37,496 nt of DNA from Prevotella sp. (GCA_017476785.1 JAFUZD010000002.1:1-37496); one strand, 5' to 3'; shown: positions 1 through 7,323, counted from the stretch's first letter. Made by a program: numbers and translations. Notes: generated by a model from the sequence alone, not told the origin.

Positions 1-360
1 CAGCCCGAGAAGCAACTGCTCTTCCCCGCCGACGAGGAGAATCTGGACGGACTGAACTTCCTCGCTGGCAAGCGAGTGGACGAGGTGAACAAGATGGCCG
101 AGCTCGGAACACGGCTGGCTCACGTAGACGGCGGCGTGCCCAACATCCGCATCTCCGTTCCCCAGCTCAACGAATACTATCTGGGACAGCTCATCTACTT
201 CTTCGAGATTGGCTGCGGCATCAGCGGCAACGTGCTCGGTGTGAACCCGTTCAACCAGCCCGGCGTCGAGGCCTACAAGAAGAATATGTTCGCACTGCTC
301 GACAAACCCGGCTACGAGGCAGACTCGAAGGCCATCAAAGAGCGACTGAAGAACGAGTAA
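1..360 (+). CDS. pgi: Glucose-6-phosphate isomerase, C-terminal part (5' end outside window)
   Basis: The reading frame is open from base 1 and ends with TAA at 358-360, giving the last 119 residues of a longer protein. The segment [19 protein letters not shown] fits the second phosphoglucose isomerase signature (NPFNQPGVE followed by Lys), and the preceding stretch rich in Tyr and Phe ([15 protein letters not shown]) is typical of the C-terminal helices of this family. The enzyme interconverts glucose-6-phosphate and fructose-6-phosphate in the cytoplasm as part of glycolysis and gluconeogenesis. A HAD phosphatase follows 30 bp downstream on the same strand, so the two may be co-transcribed. 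The promoter and N-terminal half are not visible. Confidence 0.95.
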   Translation, partial: QPEKQLLFPADEENLDGLNFLAGKRVDEVNKMAELGTRLAHVDGGVPNIRISVPQLNEYYLGQLIYFFEIGCGISGNVLGVNPFNQPGVEAYKKNMFALLDKPGYEADSKAIKERLKNE

Positions 361-363
361 ATT

Positions 364-385
364 GTAATTAGTCACTGCTAATTAC
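364..385 (+). other. Intercistronic hairpin between pgi and the HAD gene
   Basis: An 8-bp perfect inverted repeat (GTAATTAG ... CTAATTAC, 6-nt loop) fills most of the 30-bp gap. It is AT-only apart from the closing pairs and has no following T tract, so it is not a convincing terminator. It could affect mRNA processing or translation of the next gene. That role is inference. Confidence 0.4.
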
Positions 386-390
386 TGACA

Positions 391-1128
391 ATGAAAGAAA
401 TCAAGAACTACTTACAAAAGCACGGCTTTGAGGCATTCACCCCGAAGGCCGTGCTTTTTGATATGGATGGCGTCATCTACGACTCAATGCCCAACCACGC
501 CACGTCGTGGCACGAGTCGATGGCGACGTTCGGACTGGATATGCCGCTGAGCGGTGCCTATCAGTACGAGGGAATGCGCGGGGTGGAGACCATCAAGCTG
601 CTGGCACGCCAGCAGTGGAACCGCGAGCTGAGCGACGAGGAGGCACAGCGGATGTACGATGTCAAGTCGGCCTGCTTTGCCCAGTGTCCGCCGGCAGAAA
701 AGATGGAGGGCGTGGAGGAGCTGATGCGCCAAATCAAAGCCGACGGGCTGCGCATCTGCGTAGTGACCGGCAGCGGACAGCACACCCTGCTCGACCAGCT
801 GGAAGCGGCCTTCGACGGCCTGCTCAGCAAAAGCCTGATGGTGACCAGCTTCGACGTGAAGTACGGCAAGCCCAACCCCGAGCCCTATCTGCGCGGACTG
901 CAAAAGGCGGGCGTAAAGCCGTGGGAAGCCATCGTCGTGGAGAATGCACCGCTGGGAGTTCGTGCTGCCGTGGCAGCACACATCTTCACCATTGCCGTCA
1001 ACACCGGTCCGCTGCCCAACCAAATGCTACTCGACGAGGGCGCCGACCTGATTTTCGGTCGTATGACCGACCTGCGCGACGGCTGGCACCAGCTGACCGA
1101 GGCGTGGAGCCGACAGGACTCGCACTGA
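391..1128 (+). CDS. HAD-superfamily phosphatase of the beta-phosphoglucomutase-like group (BT2127-type, possible inorganic pyrophosphatase)
   Basis: This 245-residue cytoplasmic protein shows the HAD motifs in order. Motif I is FDMDGVIYDS, with nucleophile D24 and general acid D26. Motif II is VVTGSGQ, with T126. The motif III lysine lies in KYGKPNPEPYL (K160), and motif IV is VVENAPLGV (E184, N185). A helical cap lies between about residues 35 and 105. From memory, the pattern closely resembles B. thetaiotaomicron BT2127, a HAD protein of the beta-phosphoglucomutase group characterised as an inorganic pyrophosphatase, which also has ENAPLGV rather than the EDS/EDAP of true phosphoglucomutases. 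A phosphatase or pyrophosphatase is therefore more likely than a sugar mutase, but the substrate is inferred. The ATG at 391 follows pgi closely. Confidence 0.85.
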   Translation: MKEIKNYLQKHGFEAFTPKAVLFDMDGVIYDSMPNHATSWHESMATFGLDMPLSGAYQYEGMRGVETIKLLARQQWNRELSDEEAQRMYDVKSACFAQCPPAEKMEGVEELMRQIKADGLRICVVTGSGQHTLLDQLEAAFDGLLSKSLMVTSFDVKYGKPNPEPYLRGLQKAGVKPWEAIVVENAPLGVRAAVAAHIFTIAVNTGPLPNQMLLDEGADLIFGRMTDLRDGWHQLTEAWSRQDSH

Positions 1129-1171
1129 CTATTCCATACACCCCAACCAACCTCTCTATATCCCTATCCCA

Positions 1172-1441
1172 ATGACACAGGAAGACAGATGGGAGCTGCA
1201 CTACAAGCAGGTTCTGGAATTTATGCAGAAAACAAAGCGGCGGCCTTCGAAACATCACCTCGAAGACCACCGTATGCTGAACTGGATAAAATACAACAAA
1301 AAGCTAATCGCACTGGGCAAACTGACGGAAGAGCGCGTCGCCAAGTTCAACAAGCTGCTCAGCTTGGCTGAAGAGTGCCGCCGGATTAACCAGTACGCCT
1401 ATGCCGACCAGCATCAGGGAGAGCTCCCGCTCAACTTCTGA
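1172..1441 (+). CDS. Small helicase-associated-domain-like protein
   Basis: This is an 89-residue basic, helical protein. The pattern W-x2-HYKQVLEF ... HRMLNWIKYNKKLIALGKL-x-EERVAKFNKLL resembles one unit of the Helicase-associated (HA) domain, a three-helix DNA-binding-type fold with conserved aromatics and a terminal gKLs-eri-LeeL-like helix. That domain usually occurs as tandem copies fused to helicases. Here a single copy stands alone with no helicase nearby. It follows the HAD gene by 43 bp on the same strand and may be the last gene of that transcript. A DNA-binding role is inferred from family resemblance only. The convergent DUF4738 gene ends 20 bp away. Confidence 0.7.
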   Translation: MTQEDRWELHYKQVLEFMQKTKRRPSKHHLEDHRMLNWIKYNKKLIALGKLTEERVAKFNKLLSLAEECRRINQYAYADQHQGELPLNF

Positions 1442-1461
1442 AGCCCCCGCTCCCCGACCGC

Positions 1462-2001
1462 TCACTCTGCCGAGTCGGCATCCAGCGTTGACTCGCGGAC
1501 GATTTTCAGCTCGCCCATCCGCGACAGACGGATGACAAAGGGGATGAACTCGTCGGTCTGCGGCAGGCTGATGCTGGCCGCAAACTGGAGCCAGTCGCCG
1601 TCAGTCTTCTCGAAGACCAGCCCCTCGAGCACGCCCTGACGCCGATACTCCTCGGACAGCTGGGCACTGAAATCGGATTTCTGGAACTGCCGCTTGAAGA
1701 ATACCGACCCGTCAGCACGCGACACCGTCACCGTAGCCACGTTGTCTATAAACTCCTGCCCCATCTCGTCCTGCACCTTCGGCAGTGAGTCGCACGGCTC
1801 GCGCTGCACGTAGAGATGGTAGGTGCGCCCTATCCACTGCACGTCCTGTTCCTTAGTAAACTCCTGCTGGCTGATGGGAGCCTGCGGTTGGGGCTCCTCA
1901 ATCTCCTGCGCGATGATGTCGTCTGTCTGTTTCTTTCCGCCGCAGGCTGCCAGCCATAAGGCTGCCACACCCACCAGCAGATATTTCCATTCTCGTTTCA
2001 T
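1462..2001 (-). CDS. DUF4738-type lipoprotein
   Basis: From the ATG at 2001 the product is 179 residues: MKREWKYLLVGVAALWLAAC gives a type II signal peptide with lipidated C20, followed by an acidic linker and a single domain. The domain core (QWIGRTYHLYVQREPCDSL, then DNVATVTVSRADGSVFFKR and FIPFVIRLSRMGELKIV) matches my recollection of DUF4738, a Bacteroidota family of unknown function. An in-frame ATG exists 33 bp further upstream. The start at 2001 was chosen because it places the signal peptide correctly behind a consensus promoter (2032-2062). Upstream of that promoter is an array of 21-bp-spaced palindromes. The function is unknown, and it is probably anchored to an envelope membrane. 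Confidence 0.8.
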   Translation of the reverse strand: MKREWKYLLVGVAALWLAACGGKKQTDDIIAQEIEEPQPQAPISQQEFTKEQDVQWIGRTYHLYVQREPCDSLPKVQDEMGQEFIDNVATVTVSRADGSVFFKRQFQKSDFSAQLSEEYRRQGVLEGLVFEKTDGDWLQFAASISLPQTDEFIPFVIRLSRMGELKIVRESTLDADSAE

Positions 2002-2031
2002 AGTCCTTTCAAACGGTTCATTTGTGCTTTG

Positions 2032-2062
2032 CAAAGATAGCGTTTTTCACCGAATCCGCAAA
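2032..2062 (-). promoter_or_regulatory. Bacteroidota-type promoter for the DUF4738 gene
   Basis: On the minus strand, TTTG (2062-2059), a 19-nt spacer and TATCTTTG (2039-2032) match the -33/-7 consensus TTTG-N19-21-TAnnTTTG. Transcription would start near 2025, giving a leader of about 24 nt before the ATG at 2001. Confidence 0.7.
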
Positions 2063-2074
2063 AGCCTGTCAGAG

Positions 2075-2132
2075 AATTCTCGCGAGAATTCCGGAAATTC
2101 TCGCGAGAATTTCAAAAATCTTCGCGAGAATT
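2075..2132. repeat. Array of three 16-bp palindromes with exact 21-bp spacing (locus A)
   Basis: Copies of AATTCTCGCGAGAATT lie at 2075-2090 and 2096-2111 (both exact), with a variant AATCTTCGCGAGAATT at 2117-2132. Their CGCG centres fall at 2082.5, 2103.5 and 2124.5, exactly 21 bp apart and so on one face of the helix. The array starts about 12 bp upstream of the -33 element of the DUF4738 promoter, an activator-like position. A second array with the same unit and period lies at 21193-21250. The binding factor is unknown. A dispersed repeat family is the alternative. Confidence 0.75.
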
Positions 2133-2135
2133 CCA

Positions 2136-2166
2136 TCAAAAACGATGCCCGCCATCACTGGCGGGC
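2136..2166 (-). terminator. Intrinsic terminator for the DUF4890 gene
   Basis: On the minus strand, a perfect 10-bp stem ATGCCCGCCA/TGGCGGGCAT (2143-2166) with a 4-nt loop is followed by CGTTTTTG. It lies downstream of the gene ending at 2289 and upstream of the palindrome array. Confidence 0.8.
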
Positions 2167-2288
2167 ATCAGTAATCCTGAATCTTATTGCCTAAACAATA
2201 CCCATTTTAGAATGGTCTGGCACGCTTGCCAATAAAAAACACTATGTTAACCTAAATCACTATGATTCTTATGTTGATTTTTATCGCT

Positions 2289-2780
2289 TCATTCTGTCGG
2301 CTGCTGCGGGTGCTTTCCGTGCGGTCCCTTATGTCCTCCGCGCGGTCCGCGATGGCGGAACTGCTGCATATCGGTCTTGTAGGCCTGATACTGCTCGGGC
2401 GTCATTATGGCCTGCAGTTTGGTGTCGTAGGCCTGCATCTCGGCAGTAGGCTGCGGCTGCTGTGGGCGTTTGCGAGCCAGCGAGTCGGGAGCCTGCTGAG
2501 GAGCTTGGGGCGGTCGCTGTCCCCGTCCGGCCTTCGGTCCAAAATGCTGGCGCGGCCCGCGGCCCAGTTTGCCTGCATATTCTGTATTGAGAGCCAGCAG
2601 CTTCTGTGCCTGCTGGTCGTTCAGCCCGTACTTCTGCACCATCATCGTCGTGCGGCGCTGAGCCATTTCGGCCTTCGTTGGCTTGTGCCCTCCGGCTTCG
2701 CTCTCATTATCCTGTACCTGTGCCATTGCCGTGGTGGCAGTCAGCATCATTGCTGCTATGGCTATCATCATCTTTTTCAT
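2289..2780 (-). CDS. DUF4890-type exported small protein
   Basis: This 163-residue product starts with a clear signal peptide (MKKMMIAIAAMMLTATTAMAQ). The mature protein is rich in Gln, Pro, Arg, Gly and His. A helical part (AEMAQRRTTMMVQKYGLNDQQAQKLLALNTEY, residues about 39-70) and a second one (LQAIMTPEQYQAYKTDMQQF) resemble the DUF4890 family of Bacteroidota, which recalls LTXXQ/Spy-like periplasmic proteins (MTPEQ..., LNDQQ...). The C-terminus is a low-complexity GG/HKGPHGKHPQQP tail that might bind metal. It is divergent from the DUF4230 lipoprotein gene and has its own terminator. A chaperone or metal-stress role would be inference by analogy to Spy. Confidence 0.8.
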   Translation of the reverse strand: MKKMMIAIAAMMLTATTAMAQVQDNESEAGGHKPTKAEMAQRRTTMMVQKYGLNDQQAQKLLALNTEYAGKLGRGPRQHFGPKAGRGQRPPQAPQQAPDSLARKRPQQPQPTAEMQAYDTKLQAIMTPEQYQAYKTDMQQFRHRGPRGGHKGPHGKHPQQPTE

Positions 2781-2928
2781 TTCTATTATCCTTTCTTCAA
2801 AATTGTTAGTTGTACTTCAGTTATCTTCGTTTTTAGTTGCAACTATCAATTTGACGCAAAACGCCGGCAAAAGTTTAACGAATATCGAAAAAAACATCAT
2901 ATCGGCTCCATTTCTCATATTTTTTCAC

Positions 2929-2936
2929 TACTTTTG
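2929..2936 (+). promoter_or_regulatory. -7 promoter element for the DUF4230 pair
   Basis: TACTTTTG matches TAnnTTTG. It lies 19 bp before the ATG at 2956, so the leader would be only about 13 nt. I see no clear TTTG at -33. Confidence 0.55.
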
Positions 2937-2955
2937 CACAGTATTGACAGACAAG

Positions 2956-3633
2956 ATGAGAAATAGTTTGTGTTTATTAACACTTCTGGCGCTGCTCTGC
3001 ATTGCCTGCTCGGGCGGAGCGGAGAAGCCAAAGGAGGCCGCGCGCTACGAAAGCATCGACACGCTGCCGATGCTCATAATGCAGATCCAGAAGTGCTCGA
3101 AGCTATACACCGCCGAGTATCACATCCACAAGATAGTGACCCACGACGACGTGGTGCGCCTGCAAGGCAACATCCTGCAGCACGACTTCAACCTGCGGAT
3201 GCCGCTGAGCGACCGCAAGATTGCCATCCCGATAGACGCCACACTGAAGGCCTACATCGACTTTGCCGACTTCTCGGAGCGCAACATCGAGCGCAACGGC
3301 AAAAAGATTACCATCGTGCTGCCCGACCCGAAGGTGGCAATGACCAGCTCGAAGGTAGACCAGAGGAACATCCGCGAGTACGTGGCACTGACGCGTGCCC
3401 ACTTCAGCGATGCCGAGATGGCCAACTACGAACAGCAGGGACGCGAGGCCATCCTGCAGAGCATTCCCGAACTGGGCATCATCGAGACGGCACAGGCCAA
3501 TGCTGCCAGCACCATCATACCGATGCTGATGCAGATGGGATGGCGCGAGCAGGACATCACCATCGTCTTCCGTAAGGACTTCGGCGCGCGCGACATCCGG
3601 TCGCTGCTCGACAACTCAACCATTGAACAATGA
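2956..3633 (+). CDS. DUF4230 lipoprotein (first of a tandem pair)
   Basis: The start at 2956 gives a 225-residue protein with signal sequence MRNSLCLLTLLALLCIAC and lipidated C18. The frame is open further upstream, but the promoter and signal peptide fix this start. The mature domain (about 35-215) has the DUF4230 pattern: a beta-rich half (VVRLQGNILQHDFNLRMPLS ... IPIDATLKAYIDF ... ITIVLPDPKV) followed by helices (YEQQGREAILQSIPELGIIETAQANAASTIIPMLMQMGW). It ends in ATGA, with its stop overlapping the start of a second DUF4230 gene, so the two are translationally coupled and probably interact. The family function is unknown to me. The protein is likely on the inner or outer membrane facing the periplasm. 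Confidence 0.8.
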   Translation: MRNSLCLLTLLALLCIACSGGAEKPKEAARYESIDTLPMLIMQIQKCSKLYTAEYHIHKIVTHDDVVRLQGNILQHDFNLRMPLSDRKIAIPIDATLKAYIDFADFSERNIERNGKKITIVLPDPKVAMTSSKVDQRNIREYVALTRAHFSDAEMANYEQQGREAILQSIPELGIIETAQANAASTIIPMLMQMGWREQDITIVFRKDFGARDIRSLLDNSTIEQ

Positions 3634-4280
3634 AGAAAAAGAAAGCGAAGCAGACCCCATCCTTCCTCCAGCAGTGCAGACAGTTGCTCCGACGCCCTGC
3701 GCTGCCGCTGATTCTCATCGCTGCCGCTGCCATACTGGGCATCGTGTCGGGCCTTTACAGCACCGTCAAGCACAGCAGCATCGAGCTGGGAGCCGACGAC
3801 CGCATCGACATCACCCCACAACAGATACAGAGCATCAAAGCCATCGGCGAATGGGAGTTTCTGGCCATCAGCGACGAGGAGCTGGTAGACACCGTCCGCA
3901 AGGGCTTCTTCAGCGACGACCAGCTGGCACGCATCTACTACGGCACCATACGTCTGGGCATCGACCTGCATCAGGTGGACTCGGGGTGGATACGCGCCCA
4001 AGGCGACACCGTAGAGCTGAAGCTGCCGCGCGTAGGGCTGCTGGACAAGGACTTCATCGACGAGACACGCACCAAGAGCTTCTTCGAAAGCGGACGCTGG
4101 ACGGCGGCCGACCGCGAAGCTCTCTACCAGCGAGCCTACCAGCGGATGCTGGCCCACTGCCTCACCCCCCAGAACCTGCGCAGTGCCGAGCAGAACGCCG
4201 ACAAGCAGGTGCGCCAGATGATGCGCGCAATGGGGTTTGAACATATCACCATCACATACCAACAACAAGAACGTGACTGA
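3630..4280 (+). CDS. DUF4230 protein, membrane-anchored (second of the pair)
   Basis: This is a 216-residue protein. After a very basic N-terminus (MKKKKAKQ) one transmembrane helix spans about residues 24-43 (ALPLILIAAAAILGIVSGLY), and the rest should be periplasmic. The domain repeats the pattern of the preceding gene: IGEWEFLAISDEELVDTV, then YYGTIRLGIDL, VELKLPRVGLLDKDFIDE and a helical C-terminus (QNADKQVRQMMRAMGFEHITI). Its ATG overlaps the previous stop as ATGA, and its own end overlaps the symporter start by 8 bp, so three genes form one tight operon. One partner is lipid-anchored and one TM-anchored, which suggests a two-component envelope complex (inference). Confidence 0.8.
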   Translation: MKKKKAKQTPSFLQQCRQLLRRPALPLILIAAAAILGIVSGLYSTVKHSSIELGADDRIDITPQQIQSIKAIGEWEFLAISDEELVDTVRKGFFSDDQLARIYYGTIRLGIDLHQVDSGWIRAQGDTVELKLPRVGLLDKDFIDETRTKSFFESGRWTAADREALYQRAYQRMLAHCLTPQNLRSAEQNADKQVRQMMRAMGFEHITITYQQQERD

Positions 4281-5625
4281 CAGACTTAACGACCTACTTG
4301 CTGCTGCCAGCAGCTGGCTGTGGGGATGGCCCCTGCTGGTGCTGCTGCTTGGCACCCACCTCTTCCTTACCATCCGACTGCGATTCCCGCAGCGGCGCAT
4401 CTTTACGGCCATCCGCCTGTCGGTCAAGCGCGAGCCCGATGCCACGGGCGACGTGTCGCAGTTTGGCTCGCTGGCCACGGCGCTGGCAGCCACCATCGGC
4501 ACAGGCAACATCATCGGCGTGGCCACGGCCATCGCACTGGGCGGTCCGGGTGCCGTGCTGTGGTGCTGGCTGACGGGTGTCTTCGGCATCTCCACCAAGT
4601 ATGCCGAAGGGCTGCTGGCCATCAAGTACCGCATCAAGACCCCCGAGGGCAAGATGCTCGGCGGTCCGATGTATGCGCTGGAGCGCGGGCTGGGCTGGCG
4701 ATGGCTGGCAGTGCTCTTTGCGTTCTTCACGGCGTGTGCCTCGTTTGGCATCGGCAACTCCGTGCAGGCCAACGCTATTGCCACGTTGACCAGTGAGACG
4801 TACAGCATATCGCCCTACGTGACGGGCGGCGTAGTCTGCCTGCTCACGGGAGCCGTGGTGCTGGGCGGCGTGAAGAGCATCGCACGCGTATGCTCAATGC
4901 TCGTGCCGTTTATGGCCTTTTTCTATATCCTCGGCTGTATCTACATCCTCTGTGTCAACGCCTCGTTCCTCTGGCCCGCCGTCAAACTCATCTGCACGGC
5001 AGCCTTTAGTCCGCAGGCAGCCGGCGGCGGTTTTGTGGGCACCACGGTGATGATGGCAGCGCGCTTCGGCATTGCCCGCGGCCTGTTCAGCAACGAGTCG
5101 GGACTCGGGTCGGCACCCATCGTGGCCGCCGCAGCCCAGACGCGCAATCCCGTGCGGCAGGCACTGGTATCGAGCAGCGGCACGTTCTGGGACACGGTGG
5201 TCATCTGCGCAATGACGGGACTGGTCATCGTCAGCTCCGTACTGGCCTACCCCGACATCACCTTCGACAACGGTGCCATCCTGACGAAGGCCGCCTTTGC
5301 CAAGATTCCCGTCGTAGGCACGCCGCTGCTCACGTTCGGCCTGCTCACATTTGCTTTCTCCACTATCCTCGGCTGGTGCTACTACGGCGAGCGTGCCATC
5401 GAGTATCTGCGCGGCCATCGGTGGGTCATTGCCTACCGCGTGGCCTACATCTGCGTGGTGTTCATCGGCTCCGTGGTCAATCTGAGCATCGTGTGGAGCT
5501 TTGCCGACTGTATGAACGCCCTGATGGCCATCCCCAACCTCATATCGCTGCTGGCACTGAGCGGCATCATTGTCAGTGAGACGCGCAAATATCTGTGGAG
5601 CAACCGGCTGGACGACTGGGACTGA
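4273..5625 (+). CDS. Alanine/glycine:cation symporter (AGCS family)
   Basis: From the GTG at 4273 the protein has 450 residues and about ten or eleven hydrophobic segments. The signature region GSLATALAATIGTGNIIGVA and GGPGAVLWCWLTGVFG matches the sodium:alanine symporter family. Later conserved parts are KYAEGLLAIKYR, GGPMYALERGLG, the loop ARGLFSNESGLGSAPI and TILGWCYYGERAIEY. It should import alanine or glycine together with Na+ or H+ across the inner membrane. A TTG 36 bp upstream is an alternative start. GTG was preferred because the product then begins just before the first amphipathic and transmembrane segment. The gene overlaps the end of the DUF4230 gene by 8 bp. A bidirectional terminator follows. 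Confidence 0.92.
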   Translation: MTDRLNDLLAAASSWLWGWPLLVLLLGTHLFLTIRLRFPQRRIFTAIRLSVKREPDATGDVSQFGSLATALAATIGTGNIIGVATAIALGGPGAVLWCWLTGVFGISTKYAEGLLAIKYRIKTPEGKMLGGPMYALERGLGWRWLAVLFAFFTACASFGIGNSVQANAIATLTSETYSISPYVTGGVVCLLTGAVVLGGVKSIARVCSMLVPFMAFFYILGCIYILCVNASFLWPAVKLICTAAFSPQAAGGGFVGTTVMMAARFGIARGLFSNESGLGSAPIVAAAAQTRNPVRQALVSSSGTFWDTVVICAMTGLVIVSSVLAYPDITFDNGAILTKAAFAKIPVVGTPLLTFGLLTFAFSTILGWCYYGERAIEYLRGHRWVIAYRVAYICVVFIGSVVNLSIVWSFADCMNALMAIPNLISLLALSGIIVSETRKYLWSNRLDDWD

Positions 5626-5654
5626 CAGACGGCGACAAAAGACGGTAGCAAAGA

Positions 5655-5707
5655 AAAATCGCATTTCCCCGAGGGCGACGTTTCGCCCATCAGGGAAATG
5701 CGATTTT
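5655..5707. terminator. Bidirectional terminator between symporter and histidine kinase genes
   Basis: Perfect 15-bp arms AAAATCGCATTTCCC (5655-5669) and GGGAAATGCGATTTT (5693-5707) enclose an inner hairpin GGGCGA/TCGCCC. Each outer arm supplies a T run in its own direction, which suits the two convergent genes. Confidence 0.8.
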
Positions 5708-5746
5708 GCGTATGCAGTGACCAACGAAGAGACCGCCGCGCCGTCC

Positions 5747-6526
5747 CTACTTCAACGGCAGCACCAGCAACACCCGCGTGCCTCCGGTATAGCTGTCGTC
5801 CAAGCGTAGGTCACCGCCCAGCTTCTGCGCCAGCCGCTGTACGATGCTCAAGTCCAGTTCGGCCTCGTCGCGCATATCGTCGGGCTCGTCGAACCAATTG
5901 AAAAGGCTGTTCATACGCTCACTGGGAATGCCGGCACCCGTGTCTTGCACGTAGATGGTCAGCCGCTCTATCTCCTCGCTCGTGTTGCAGCCCACGGTAA
6001 TCTCGCCCTGCTCCGTAAACCGGCAGGCATTCAGTATCAGTTTGTTGACGATGAGCTCCACGATATGGCGGTCGCTCTTGACAAAGAACTCGTCATTCAA
6101 TTCGCGCTTGAAGTTCAGCTTCACTGCCTGTTGGTGGTAGATGCTGAACATATTGGCCTCCAGACAGCGACGGCAGAGTGCGTTGGGACTGAACGACTCG
6201 TCGCTCAGCTGGTGGCCGTCGCCACAGTCGCTGAAGAGCATCATCTCGTCGAGCAGTGTAGAGATGAGGTCGGCGTTGTACTGCATCTGCTCCGAGATGT
6301 TGCGTTTCTCGCTCTTCGAGAGATACAGGTCTTCCTTAGCCACGATGGCTGCCAACTCCTTAACCGACTTGAGCGGCGTGCTGATCTCGTGGCTGATGTT
6401 CTGCAGGAAAGCCCGGTTCATCCGTCCCGAACGCCGTTCCTGCCGCAAGTCGCCCTGCTGGCGGCGCAGCCACACAAGCAGCACCACACACAAGAGGGCC
6501 AGAATCATTGCTATTGCTATCCACAT
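5747..6526 (-). CDS. Orphan sensor-less histidine kinase
   Basis: The start at 6526 gives 259 residues. An ATG 60 bp upstream was rejected because it lies before the predicted transcription start. The protein has one N-terminal transmembrane helix (MWIAIAMILALLCVVLLVW), a short linker, a HisKA domain with H-box FLQNISHEISTPLKS, and a HATPase_c domain with N-box LILNACRFTEQG, G1 box VQDTGAGIP and F-box LFNWFDEP. The G2 box, normally GxGLGLSIV, reads EAELDLSIV, so its glycines are lost. There is no periplasmic or PAS sensor and no adjacent response regulator. It may take input through a partner protein, or it may have weak kinase activity. A consensus promoter lies at 6558-6589. Confidence 0.85.
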   Translation of the reverse strand: MWIAIAMILALLCVVLLVWLRRQQGDLRQERRSGRMNRAFLQNISHEISTPLKSVKELAAIVAKEDLYLSKSEKRNISEQMQYNADLISTLLDEMMLFSDCGDGHQLSDESFSPNALCRRCLEANMFSIYHQQAVKLNFKRELNDEFFVKSDRHIVELIVNKLILNACRFTEQGEITVGCNTSEEIERLTIYVQDTGAGIPSERMNSLFNWFDEPDDMRDEAELDLSIVQRLAQKLGGDLRLDDSYTGGTRVLLVLPLK

Positions 6527-6557
6527 ACTATTATCAGGAATCTTTATAATACCGCTC

Positions 6558-6589
6558 CAAAAGTAGGGAAAAAATCCGAGCATCACAAA
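6558..6589 (-). promoter_or_regulatory. Promoter for the histidine kinase gene
   Basis: The minus strand reads TTTG (6589-6586), 20 nt, then TACTTTTG (6565-6558), a full consensus match. It decides the translation start: the first ATG of the open frame (6586) would be upstream of the transcript start near 6550, so the ATG at 6526 is used. Confidence 0.75.
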
Positions 6590-6619
6590 TTTTTAATGCC
6601 CTTTTTGCCCGATGCGGCC

Positions 6620-7297
6620 CTATTTTTTGACAACTTCTACCACCGTCAGCTCGCGGCCGGCGACCCGGAAGCGTATGTCCCAACGCCCGAAAGGCATCCC
6701 GTAGATGCGGTCGGGCTGCGACTGATACGACGGTCGGGGGTCGAGGCTGAGCGTCTCGGAGAGGGCCGCACGCTCGTCGGCCGTCAGCAGCCGGGCCACG
6801 TCGGCGGGCAGCACCACGTGCAGCGGCTCCCACTGGTGCGTATCGGTGAATCCGCCGCGCGCATCGGGATGGCTATCGGCATAGGGCAGATAGGGCTTGA
6901 CGTCGTAGATGGGCGTGCCGTCCATCAGGTCGGCGCCCATCACCTCGATGCTGGGGGCACCGGCTCCCTCGGTCACTATCCGACGGATGCGTACCGACGA
7001 GAGCCCCAGATTGTTGGGGCGGAAAGGCGAGCGCGTGGCCCACACGCCCAGCCGCTCGTTGCCGCCCAGTCGTGGCGGGCGCACGGTGGGGTGCTTCGGG
7101 GCGGCAACATTGGCCGAGAAGCCCCATACAATCCACACATAGTCGAACGACTCCAGCCCGCGCAGTGCCTCTGCCTGTCGGTAAGGCTCCACGAAGACGA
7201 TGCGCCCGCCCACCGTCTCGGCCAGCCCGCTCTGGCGGGGAATGCCGAACTTCGACGTGAAGGGCGACTCAAAATATGCTATCGGCTCTATCTGCAT
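6620..7297 (-). CDS. trmO: tRNA (N6-threonylcarbamoyladenosine(37)-N6)-methyltransferase TrmO
   Basis: This 225-residue protein starts at 7297 with MQIEPIAYFESPF. The segments FGIPRQSGL (about 18-26) and RSPFRPNNLGLSSVRI match the conserved TsaA/UPF0066 (TrmO) motifs, and GADLMDGTPIYDVKPYLPYAD is the typical C-terminal part of the beta-barrel. The C-terminal extension to YGMPFGRWDIRFRVAG is also usual for this family. TrmO uses S-adenosylmethionine to add a methyl group to t6A37 in tRNA-Thr reading ACY codons. The open frame extends far upstream (to 8185) only as antisense to the metallo-hydrolase gene. The start was set by the family N-terminus and the promoter at 7316-7323. Confidence 0.93.
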   Translation of the reverse strand: MQIEPIAYFESPFTSKFGIPRQSGLAETVGGRIVFVEPYRQAEALRGLESFDYVWIVWGFSANVAAPKHPTVRPPRLGGNERLGVWATRSPFRPNNLGLSSVRIRRIVTEGAGAPSIEVMGADLMDGTPIYDVKPYLPYADSHPDARGGFTDTHQWEPLHVVLPADVARLLTADERAALSETLSLDPRPSYQSQPDRIYGMPFGRWDIRFRVAGRELTVVEVVKK

Positions 7298-7315
7298 AAA
7301 AACACCTTTCAGCTG

Positions 7316-7323
7316 CAAAAGTA
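7316..7323 (-). promoter_or_regulatory. -7 promoter element for trmO
   Basis: TACTTTTG on the minus strand, 18 bp before the start codon, matches TAnnTTTG. There is no TTTG at the -33 distance. It lies back to back with the promoter of the divergent metallo-hydrolase gene. Confidence 0.55.

Noticed and set aside
1823-2194. A plus-strand frame with NSREN-type heptad repeats
   Set aside because: It arises because the palindrome period is 21 bp (seven codons). It starts antisense to the DUF4738 gene and runs through a promoter and a terminator.
3426-4808. A 460-codon minus-strand frame opposite the DUF4230 genes and symporter
   Set aside because: It spans several well-supported plus-strand genes and has no domain or start context of its own. 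It is an antisense shadow.
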